DNA of 64,000 nt from contig NC_081415.1 in NCBI RefSeq assembly GCF_030272615.1, positions 104,400,796-104,464,795 of the forward strand. The letters are read 5' to 3'. The stretch is from Cryptomeria japonica. Taxonomy: Eukaryota; Streptophyta; Pinopsida; Cupressales; Cupressaceae. Both the position numbers and the translations under genes were made by a program. How positions within the stretch are numbered: position 1 is the first letter of the stretch; every line of letters starts with the position of its first letter. This document shows, one piece after another, positions 55,612-64,000 of this stretch. The notes under the pieces were generated by a model. The model searched no databases and was not told where the DNA came from. It saw only the letters and a program-made list of their open reading frames with translations.

Positions 55612-56780
55612 GACATAAAATCTACTCCAATGATATAAAAGCAGCTGAGAGAAAATGTAATCTTGAATTTATTTAGTTTATGATAGACTGAAATTAAATC
55701 AAAGTAAACACTCATACAATAAATTGCATAGATGCAGAAACTGATTTGATTAATGATTCTCAATTAGGTCTTGAAACCTTCCAAAAAATATTGAAAATGG
55801 CAGATCTAGTTATCAAGATAGTGGGATGACAAAATTTAGTGATAAATAATGCCACTATAACTGTTGGAAGATCTCAGAGCTAATTACTAATCAATATGAT
55901 AACCAGTTGACCAATAAGAAATCACTAATAGCAGTTTCACATCTTTATGATAGTATGAAGAAATCAACAAAAATAGAAATAAAGATCAGATTGCACCAAT
56001 GATGACAGGTTGTGTATTTATGCGAATTGCAATTTGAATAGTAGTTTGGGTTAGATCACACACCTTCAAAAGGTTGCAGTGTATAAGAGATAGCAATTTA
56101 AATTGTACACTTTATAGCCAGCACCACTTTATTAATTTGCCCCAAAATTAGGCACACTACATGATGAATAATCACTGAGGACCCAGCCACATAAGAAGGA
56201 CCTTGGAGGAATCCAAGGGGAATCAGGCTCGGGCCAGGACCCAGGCATAATCAGAATCAGGATCTAGGGGTTTTAGTGAAGAATAAGTAACTTAGTTTAA
56301 CAGTCAGTTTCCAGCAGTTCCACCTCCTTTTATGCATGCTCTTTCTTCAAATTTGACCCAAAATAAACTCAAAATGAACAATGAATGAACAAAATGAGGT
56401 AGTGTGTCTATTCTAAAATAAAATGAACAAATGTTAAGGAATGAACAGAGAAAGTGTGTCTATTATAGAACAAAATAAACTCACAAAACCAATGAGGCAT
56501 GCATTCACATGTAATAGGGAACTGTCTCATAGAAGCATGTTCACAACCTATAACACTGAATTTGTAACCTACAAACAAGATGCTTAGCATCAATAAGATT
56601 AATAGTGGAGCATAATAAAATATTTAAAAAGTGTGTTACCTTATTGAGCTTCTCTTTGTTTCAAGAATAATTTAATATTCTCTACTTAACAAGGCCAACC
56701 ACGCGAAGGTGGAAGATCATTTGGCCCCTCCATTCTTTCATCCATTAATGAAATATATCATTCATTCATTATCACGTAAC
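55609..56780. other. Non-coding interior of the CACTA element
   Basis: No coding block was recognised. A short GC-rich patch with CTCGGGCCAGGACCCAGGC at about 56228-56246 stands out but has no clear identity. Confidence 0.4.
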
Positions 56781-56920
56781 ATTCATTAACATTCATTAAC
56801 ACATAACATTCATCAACATTCATTAACACATATCATTCATTAACATTCATTAACAAGTAGCATTCATCAACATTCACTAACACATATCATTCATTAACAT
56901 TCATTAGTTGACACATAATT
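56781..56920. repeat. 27-bp minisatellite
   Basis: About five head-to-tail copies of ATTCATTAACATTCATTAAC plus ACATA(A/T)C run from 56781. The first four are exactly 27 bp long with single substitutions (T/C in ATTCATCAAC). Each unit is itself built of two ATTCATTAAC half-units. Confidence 0.9.
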
Positions 56921-57129
56921 AAATTCATTAACACATAAAATCCAGTCGTTAACATATAATAGATTACAATCATTTTTTTCTTTCCTTCTTTTTGAAGCTT
57001 GGAGGTAAAGACTAAATGGATGATCGTTGTCTTCATCATTTGTCCCCTGTTCAGTTCTCCTGCCCTCTACTCTTGATCTAGTTAATGTATGCCTAGTTAT
57101 GTACTCACAATGAGGACGCATATGCAAAG
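56894..57129 (-). pseudogene. CACTA accessory gene, last exon (downstream part)
   Basis: The minus-strand frame LHMRPHCEYITRHTLTRSR continues through a charged stretch to YLQASKRRKEKN, a nuclear-localisation-like basic cluster, and ends with a stop at 56893-56891. The splice acceptor for this exon lies on the far side of the 3.5-kb LTR: TTGTTATTGCAACAG, then A, at 60653-60638. The LTR insertion with its GGGGG duplication has therefore landed within the first six bases of the exon. The C-terminal tail overlaps the minisatellite. Confidence 0.6.
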
Positions 57130-57134
57130 GGGGG
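57130..57134. other. Target-site duplication of 3.5-kb solo LTR (left)
   Basis: GGGGG (within a run of six G) is matched by GGGGG at 60633-60637. Confidence 0.65.
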
Positions 57135-60100
57135 TGTTGGTCTCAAAAATGAGAAAACCAAGTTCACCTACAATCTATCTATGAAATAGCCAATCTCAAT
57201 CAATGAAAAGCTTTCAAGACTTGGACAACATAACATAGGATCCTAATTATCCTCCTACACTTCAGGTTATGCAAGACCTACAACCAGTTAGAGAAATATG
57301 GCATCAACAAAAGCAGATAAATCTCACAGGGCTCAACAACAAGGAGGTTACTACAAATGGGCTACATCTACATTGACATCTCAACAAGATTGGAGCATGA
57401 GATAGATGGAACATCTAAAACTACAAAAATAAAAGCAAATGGATACTTGATATTTAAAATCTCTAAGAATCCCCAGAATCTGTAAGACCAGTGCCTTATC
57501 CAAGGGCATGGAGTCATACATCAATCTACAAACAAAAACTTCTATTGCAAATCCAATTTATTAAGAAAGATATCCCTATATTAATGTCTGACATTAATAC
57601 ATTCTAAACTCAACAGAGGATCATACATATCAAGACATCATCCTAAATCCAAAATGATTGCTCATAGAATTTAAACTCTTCCTTGAAGAGTACCTAAGAA
57701 CAGCCATTACACTCCCACTTTGAGAGAACAAACCCAAACTCCCTTGAAGACTGGATTCGTTGAAAATAAGAAAAGGCCTAGAGATAATCCTATAAACTGT
57801 ACATATGAATTACATATATGTGATCTGCAACAAAAAGCATTTACAGCAAGAAGATACTCTATTTCTTGAAAAGGGACATTGTATTACAAATTTGGCAAAA
57901 AAGGTAAGAATTGGAAACCGAGATTCAGGAGCCTCGCTCACAAAAAATCTGGAACCCCTTACAAAATGAGAAGACTCTCGAATAAGAAGGAGAGGAGGAC
58001 AAATATTATATTTCATTCTCTGACAATAACAACTACCCTATCCTTCAGTAATAACTGTTTTGCACAACTTGGCCAGCAGAACATCCAATCTCTCTGACTG
58101 AAAAATCCAATCTGAGATCTCAATGTAACTATCCCAAAAATTCTTGTTGTGGGTTACACTTGACTATAGAATCAGATTCCTTGGATTGAGAGCTTTCCAA
58201 TGATTTATAACACTTATATATTGGGCAAAAAATAAATCCCTCAATCATCAATCCCTCTGCAGGTCAGTTTTCTACCTTTTCACCAGTCAGAAATTATATT
58301 TTTAAATCTTTAAATTTCCCGCGCAAACATCTACCATTTATCTCCACCACATGGTACCATCTAGTTCATTCTGGGGCCCTTATCCTACCACCTTAGCACC
58401 ACCTAGGTTCACCACCAGAATGAAGCTCTGTGTTTCTTCCTTGGACTTGTTTGTTCTTTATTTCCTCCGGACTGCTCTCCTTCTCGATCGAGCCCTACCA
58501 CTTGGTTGCCAAGTCATGGCTATTAGCCATCAAGCAGCTTTTCATTGGGACTTGGCGATAGTCATAGATCTTCCCTAGATCACCATTGATCTGCCTTGAC
58601 TTGTCTGGCCTTTACCTCGCCTGAGCAACTCCCTCTATCACTTTCTCTTCTGGCGGGCCTGACACATGGTGCATCCTGACTTACCCTTGGATCCATCTAC
58701 CTGACACCTTGGACTTGCCACCTGACTTGGGCCCACCCTGATTCTTCTTATACTCCCACTACGTGGCATGTCCTAACTCACCCCGAGCCCACCTAGACTG
58801 CCACATCAATCGCCACATGGTCAGTCTCTATGTTGCAGGTGAATAACATCAGGCATCTTCACATGGCGGTATAGCGATGGCCATAGATCTTCCCTCAAGT
58901 TGCTCGATCCTTAACATCTGGGTCACTTTCCTTTTAGCACACGTGCTTTGTCACCAAGTTATATGGGATATTTAGCGATCACTTTTGCATCGCAACATGA
59001 CGACAACCGTTGGATCATCTCACTCAGTCATTGATCCTCTTAACCCACTCGGACTTTACCTTCTCTAAATGGCTCTCGCCTATGCCACGGTATCACCACG
59101 TGGCATCTCTAGATTCTCTCTAAGATTTTCCTGGACTCCACCTGTCCAGTTAGGCCTGCCAATTGTCAACCTCTAGTTCTCCACCTAACCCACCTAGACC
59201 ACCAAGTCATCTTTACCTGACCCACCACCTCCTTTGGCTTGTTCGGCATCATCCTTTCGACCAAACTTCCTCTTCGGCTAGCCATTTTCATATTTTATCG
59301 AAACCCTAGTTTCAATGACACCTTCACTTTTTGATGGAACCAGTTGAAATTGCTTTGATGTGCCCTTTGTCAATCAAACCAAGCATTCGGCAAACTGCTC
59401 TCACGTCGTATCGAAACCTTAGTTTCATTGACACCTTCTATGTCGATGAAACTAATGCCTTCGATGAGTCCTCTTTGAGATCCATCGAAACCACAGTCTA
59501 CTCGACATTCATCTGCCATTTGTTCTGTCGCATCATCACTGCTAGATCTTCCACCTCATCAATTGTGTGTCACCATGCAGCACCTCATGACTTGCTTAGT
59601 GCTTACCTCGGCACCACCTGGCCTGCCAACTCATCAGTCACCAAGTCACAGTTGTTAACAGTCAAGCACTTTCATCCTATGGTATAGCAATCGTCGTCCG
59701 ATCTTCTGCAACCTGTACGCTATTTAATTTTCCCCTTTACTACAAAATTGGGCCACTTTGAGATGCACGCGCACGCGAGGGCCTACCACCTGCTTGATCG
59801 GCCATTTACCAAAAATCCCATAAGCTTTGACACTTAGTATATATGCGGCCTTGCATGTGAATACTGAAATGCTCATCCCTGCAGAGAATGTGGGATAAAA
59901 GGTTCTCCTTAGCCCTTTCCATTGGGTCATCGAGATAGTCTAAAAACCTGACTTCCGATCTTCTTGGACTTTCTACGCTTCGCACCTTTCTCACTTTTGG
60001 GTTGTGATATAGCGATAGCCGCGAGATCAACAAGAACTTGCTCGATCTTTAGGAAGCCCAATAGATACATAGGAAAAGACATAAGACTTAGGCAAAATTA

Positions 60101-60632
60101 AAATTTATCAGAACCCGCCCAGGCCTAGACTTAAAAGGGGCCCCCTCTTGATGATGCATAGACCCTTCTGCTTAAGTGGAAAAATGATGAGAAAAGACTT
60201 TTAATAAAAAGAAAAGGGACATTGTGAACCTTGAACCGATTTGCAAATGGTTCAAAACAGACATAACGCATTCTCACTTGCCTAGTAAAAAATATTACAA
60301 AGTCACGACTCATGCAAGAGAAACGATTGAACCTTGAACCTTGAACCAAAAAGGTTCAAGGGTTCAAGTTCAACATGAATTACAATAATGTGCTACAAAG
60401 GCTTAATTTTTCTAAATGTTTTCATGAAGAAGCAAAAACCCTAAACCCTCAGAACCACAAACTCGTAGGCAAAGGTCAAATTTTGAATTTCGACAGACTC
60501 CAACAGCTAAAAGGCAAGATTTTCAACATATTTGAAACAGTGATAACAGATTCATCAAGTGCCATTAGAAAGTGCAGAGAAAAATTTTTAAATGGGCCAC
60601 TCAAAATCTCAAAATTTTTATAGGTCCCAACA
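57135..60632. mobile_element. Very long solo LTR (3.5 kb) in the CACTA gene
   Basis: The 3498-bp insert starts TGTTGGTCTCAAAAATG and ends TTTATAGGTCCCAACA. TGTTGG/CCAACA form inverted ends, and GGGGG flanks both sides. Removing it joins a splice acceptor to a coding exon. The interior has no retroviral protein block, so it is read as a solo LTR rather than a whole element. It holds a C-rich half (about 58340-59700), a 113-bp direct repeat (TATCGAAACC(C/T)TAGTTTCA at 59296 and 59409) and a strong hairpin near 60329-60366. Plus-strand frames (for example 59331-59687) lack known motifs. Confidence 0.68.
60329..60368. other. Hairpin inside the long LTR
   Basis: TTGAACCTTGAACC, AAAAA loop, GGTTCAAGGGTTCAA pair with a single bulged base. 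A neighbouring TTGAACCGATTTGCAAATGG at about 60230 is another partial inverted copy. It may be the RNA end signal of the LTR. Confidence 0.6.
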
Positions 60633-60637
60633 GGGGG
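60633..60637. other. Target-site duplication of 3.5-kb solo LTR (right)
   Basis: GGGGG is identical to 57130-57134. Low-complexity sequence weakens its value as proof. Confidence 0.6.
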
Positions 60638-62785
60638 TCTGTTGCAATAACAAAGAAATTAATTAATTAAAAGAAAATTATAGGGGTGTTCTTTACCTGA
60701 TGGGGCCACATCATCTTCCTGATCATTTTGTCTAGCCTCGTCCTCAACATCCTGAACACCCTCTAAATCCTCTGGAGTTGAAACACGAAAGGTTACATTA
60801 ATCAATACACCAATTGCAATTAAATTTGTTTAAAGGAATAACAATGGTCCTCTTTACCTAGTGGGGCCCCATCACGTTCCTGATATTGTCTACCTGGATC
60901 ATGCTCAACTTGCTCACCACGGCCTACATACTCTAAAATAAAAACAAAAAAGGTTACATTAATTATTACACCAATTTCAATTAAAGATGTTTAATTGTAA
61001 TAATCATTACATGCTCATCCTTAACATCCTAAACACCCTCTAAATCCTCTGGAGTTGAAACATGAAAGGTTACATTAATCAATACACCAATTGCAATTAA
61101 ATTTGTTTAAAGGAATAACAGTGGTCCTCTTTAATTGGTAGGGCCCCATCACATTCCCGATGTTGTCTACCTGGATCATGCTCAACTTGCTCACCACGGT
61201 CTACATGATCTAAAATAAAAACAAAAAAGGTTACATTAATTACTACACCAATTTCAATTAAAGATGTTTAATTATAATAATCATTACATAAAAAAATTTG
61301 TTTAGCACGTGAATACCTCCAATACTGAGATGCACACCATGACCTTCATCATGTGCAAGTTGTGTTCCACCCTGTGCAGGCTGCATTCCTATGTTATGTG
61401 TATTGTTATGATTGCTTGATTATTTAAAACAAATATAGTCACATTATGTTGGAAATTAACATCGAATAGATTATTTCTCAAGTATTCAATTTTAAATAAT
61501 TTTCATTTAGCTTATTTACATGATTGACGGATGCACTGGATTCTTATGTTTTCCCACTCAATCCTTTTAAACGTTCAGCCATGGCTCTATAACCATCCCG
61601 GAAGGCAATTTTCATGTCATATTTTGTGGGCACTCTATTGAATTTAGAGCCCTGCATTTTTTTCTTAATATCATGAATTTTGCTTATATTATTTAATGAT
61701 TAAAAATATTATTTGTAATTTATTATTTCAATGTGATATTTCATTTATTGATACTTACAATTCATGCGGCAACTCTCATATAACCACTAGAGTCGAGTTT
61801 GTGTTGCTCGCACTTTTCTAAGCTTGCCTTAGTTGCCTTTGATGTATCCAGTAGTCTATGAAAAGTTTGAAATATTTTAGATTATATAAATATAAAGAGT
61901 AATTAGTACATAATTACATTCTTAATAATATCACATACCTTCTTCTGCCTGGTGTTGTATTTCCATTTTTTCTTTCAACTCTCTCCTTTGCATCCAAAAT
62001 TAGGTCCTTCCACTCCCTCTCTAGAATCATGGGGGACACTCGTACTTTTGTTCTTCTCTAAATGTGTCCTATACTAGTCCCTCACATACTTTAGATGTTT
62101 ATTAGCTTGGTCAAGGACTTTGCTTTTCTCGAATGTGTCATTTTCGAACAACCCAACCAAATAGTTTATGAGCTCATCTTTTAACTTTTTTTCTTGCTCA
62201 TTCCACCATTTACGTATGGCGGGATCGAATATCTCCAATCTAATTTCAATAGGATTTTTATAAAAAATATCATTTCCTGCAAACAAATCATGGGATGATT
62301 AGTCCAAAATGAGTGATCAATAAGTAAATTACAATTACTCTATATAGCATAATAATTTTAAAGTACCTGGATCCTTCTCTATCTTTATGTGAAGCAAATC
62401 TTTTGTCACCACAAATGTGGCCGGCAACATTCCTGTACTAGCAATATGGGAAGATCCTGGAAATGTTGTTATGGTATCACCACTAGTGGCCTCTGCATCC
62501 TCATGTACATGTCTTGCTGCAGAAAATGAATCCATTATGAAATGCCCCCAAGAAAGAACAATTCAAGGGAAATAAATACATAACAAAAGAGAGAGAAATA
62601 GAGGGATCTACCAACTCATTAAATATATGAGCAATGACACAGTGGTGCAGGAGAACCAAGATCACAATGAGGAACTAGGACCATTTTTTTAAAGCAATAG
62701 TTTTAATGTATGGAACATGCACATCACTTGAACTACCTAGAGTGCCTTGATCATGGCCACCAGCTTGATAACGATGCAATATTTC
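60638..62785 (-). pseudogene. CACTA accessory transposase-like gene, downstream exons
   Basis: A chain of short exons with consensus splice sites lies on the minus strand: 62785-62737, 62516-62367, 62276-61939, 61855-61759, 61651-61520, 61388-61317, 60932-60858 and 60771-60697. The 62276 exon encodes IRKWWNEQEKKLKDELINYL, HLKYVRD, stop, YRTHLEKN and, after a shift, a lysine/arginine-rich end. 61855 gives KCEQHKLDSSGYMRVAA. 61651 gives RVPTKYDMKIAFRDGYRAMAERLKG. These match the general pattern of the plant En/Spm accessory transposase family (Pfam Transposase_24). The last two exons are acidic and 75 bp each. Stops and one broken duplicate exon pair show decay. Confidence 0.62.
60738..61291 (-). 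repeat. 277-bp tandem duplication containing an exon pair
   Basis: Units 60738-61014 and 61015-61291 align throughout; CACCCTCTAAATCCTCTGGA and CAACTTGCTCACCACGG occur in both. The duplication copied part of one 75-bp exon and all of the next, with their introns. In the second unit the splice donor next to the repeated exon is lost (GGTAGGGCCCC where the first unit has TTTACCTAGTGGGGCCCC). Confidence 0.88.
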
Positions 62786-62889
62786 CTATAAAAACAACAC
62801 GTACATATTTTAGTTCCTGACATAAAAGAGTATAAAATATAAACCATTTTTGAACCTATGTTATAATTAAAGATTTCATTACTACTTAC

Positions 62890-63291
62890 TTGCATATTTT
62901 GTGCTCTCTGCATCAATTGTTACAATCTCTCTTTTATTGAATCAGTTTGAGGGACTTGGTATGCCAGAGAAATAATTTCTCTATTATATTTTTTTTGGAT
63001 CTTTCTCATCATTGCAATGGGGTCTGTGGAATATGTGATGTCATCATCATATAATAGTGAGTCCACCGTTGTATTGTCATCAGGTAATGCAAGTGCCTTT
63101 CCCCGAACATCCGTCTGTAACAAGAATATTAGTAACATTATCAAAATTACTCGAAAACCCTTAAGAAAAGAATATGATAATATAACATTTTTCTTCTATC
63201 TAATTTGTACAATTACAATGAGGTTTACCTAGTGGGTAGAAGGGTTGGGAGCTACATCCCTGTCTGTGCTATGTGTCAGATGAATGTCACC
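62890..63291 (-). pseudogene. CACTA gene, middle exons
   Basis: Exon 63291-63229 (63 bp, acceptor TTTGTCACAG, donor GTAAACC) encodes DIHLTHSTDRDVAPNPSTH. Exon 63114-62890 (225 bp, acceptor CTTGTTACAG, donor GTAAGT) encodes VRGKALALPDDNTTVDSLL, then QKKYNREIISLAYQVPQ and LMQRAQNMQ. The predicted coiled, charged nature and clean splice borders argue for genuine exons. I do not recognise a named domain. They connect the SET-like exon with the En/Spm-like exons. Confidence 0.55.
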
Positions 63292-63389
63292 CTGTGACAA
63301 AGATTAAATATAAAAAACAACATTAGCGAAATGAAACCAATAGACTTAGCAAAAAAACTTAATAATAAAATGGTATATAGTATGTACCA

Positions 63390-63966
63390 CCCCCATGATA
63401 GTAACTTTGTTTGTATCTATGTGATTCAAATTGTAATCGATTACCAGCTCTTCCTCTGCACTTATTGATTTTATCGCACATACAAATACATGATTTCCCT
63501 CGCCTGCCTCAAATATGCAATTGGGTTGCTTATTAGTTGACCCAGGTCATGTACTATTTATAAAACCTGCAATATTCCCTATTGCTTTTGGCCTTTCACC
63601 AATGTACATAGCCACTCTTTTACTTTGATCATTATCTTTCTAGTGTATATAATTCGCTAAGAGTGCATACATACACATACTTTTTTTTATATCAAACAAT
63701 CTGCATCCATTTTTTATAATTGTAACAAGGTCCGACATACTCCATCAATTCAAAAACTTTTTTGTAACAAACCTTTATGTCATCCATGGAAAATAGGCCC
63801 AAACCATGTAATGACGATGGTTCTATGCAATATATCCTCTCGTTAACAAAAAAAATATTGTTTATTATAGGAATTTCCTTGGGTACCCATTGTTTCTGTA
63901 GATGTTTGTACCTCAAGGGCACCTCGATGTCGCCTATGCTCTCATCATCATAAGGACATGAGCCCC
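63390..63966 (-). pseudogene. SET-domain-like exon of the CACTA gene
   Basis: The exon begins after acceptor TTTTTTCTTTCTCAAG at 63967; the methionine upstream is intronic. It encodes LRYKHLQKQWVPKEIPII, NNIFFVNERIYCIEPSSLHG, LGLFSMDDIKV and FELMEYVGP. Past stops and a frameshift it continues with GNIAGFINST, stop, PGSTNKQPNCIFEAGEG, then HVFVCAIKSISAEEELVIDY. The pattern xxFINxx...PNC, then hydrophobic A(I/L)xxIxxxEEL...DY, is that of the SET methyltransferase core (usual NHSCxPNC and GEELxxDY). Three stops mean this copy is dead. SET proteins methylate histone lysines, but activity is not implied here. It could instead be an independent gene fragment next to the transposase exons. Confidence 0.6.
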
Positions 63967-63967
63967 C

Positions 63968-64000
63968 TTGAGAAAGAAAAAATTGCATGTGTTTATTGAA
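63968..64000 (-). other. Intron 3' end at window edge
   Basis: A pyrimidine-rich tract ending in AG on the minus strand leads into the SET-like exon. Upstream exons, if any, lie beyond the window. Confidence 0.5.

Larger units (their letters stand above)
53282..64000 (-). mobile_element. CACTA (En/Spm) DNA transposon, left end to beyond window
   Basis: CACTAGTACATTTGGAGCAG at 53282 has the CACTA start and the CACTAGTA... form of plant En/Spm termini. It is followed by subterminal sequence rich in GACG/CGTC words and repeated units (53441-54178), as is normal for CACTA elements. A many-exon gene on the minus strand (63966-56894) with En/Spm-type transposase peptides supports the call. The matching right terminus is not in the window, so the element is at least 10.7 kb, of which 3.5 kb is an inserted LTR. 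It interrupts LTR G. The base triplet before the end is TCA, the expected 3-bp duplication, which could not be confirmed. Confidence 0.7.

Noticed and set aside
55420-55763. Open frames encoding VCVCV or THTHT runs
   Set aside because: Pure by-product of the (CA)n microsatellite on both strands.
58340-59690. Host gene in the C-rich plus-strand region (for example the 118-aa frame at 59331)
   Set aside because: No conserved motif, short frames only, and the sequence lies within the LTR-bounded insert.

Overview
This is nuclear DNA of a seed plant with a very large, repeat-filled genome. The long, old, multiply nested LTR retrotransposons and the degraded Ty3/gypsy families suggest a conifer or other gymnosperm, but that placement is inference. 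I see no intact host gene, rRNA, tRNA gene or CRISPR array. Nearly everything that can be explained is transposable element, almost all of it inactivated by stops and frameshifts.

Left part (1-25.7 kb). After about 3 kb of mostly non-coding sequence come three Ty1/copia elements nested inside one another. Element A (3077-25744, minus) is split by element B (4075-20132, plus), which is split by element C (6442-14195, minus). Each has two LTRs and a perfect 5-bp target-site duplication (CCAAA, CCAAC, GACTC). By eye, LTR-pair divergence falls from roughly 13% (A) to 11% (B) to 4% (C), matching the nesting order. A also carries a 1.4-kb solo LTR, and B holds an unexplained 1.2-kb non-retroviral insert.

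Middle part (25.7-46.7 kb). Element D is a degraded Ty3/gypsy element on the minus strand. It has protease, an RNase H-like block, RT, a second RNase H and integrase. D was interrupted by two solo LTRs with perfect target duplications (28355-29111 and 29766-31128) and by a nearly complete chromodomain-type Ty3/gypsy element E (31962-39698, plus). A SINE-like insertion with a 12-bp duplication lies at 40744-40975. Beyond it is LTR-like sequence, and then a second degraded gypsy fragment F (about 44850-46714, minus) with a protease and an internally repeated protein.

Right part (46.7-64 kb). An LTR of another family (G, from 46715) is split by element H (47241-52752), a copia-derived element. 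H keeps gag and protease but lacks integrase, RT and RNase H, and instead carries a long unrelated reading frame. At 53282 a CACTA-type DNA transposon begins and runs off the right edge. It has a CACTA terminus, GC-richer subterminal repeats, a (CA)36 microsatellite, a 27-bp minisatellite and a many-exon gene on the minus strand. That gene's upstream exon encodes a SET-domain-like protein, and its downstream exons look like the plant En/Spm accessory transposase family. A 3.5-kb solo LTR has landed in its last exon.

Most interesting observations: the SET-like plus En/Spm-like exon chain; regularly spaced AT-rich stem-loops in three separate LTRs; LTR end dinucleotides that decayed only where the terminal CA is followed by G; the RNase H-like block upstream of RT in D; and the gag-only element H with a novel reading frame.
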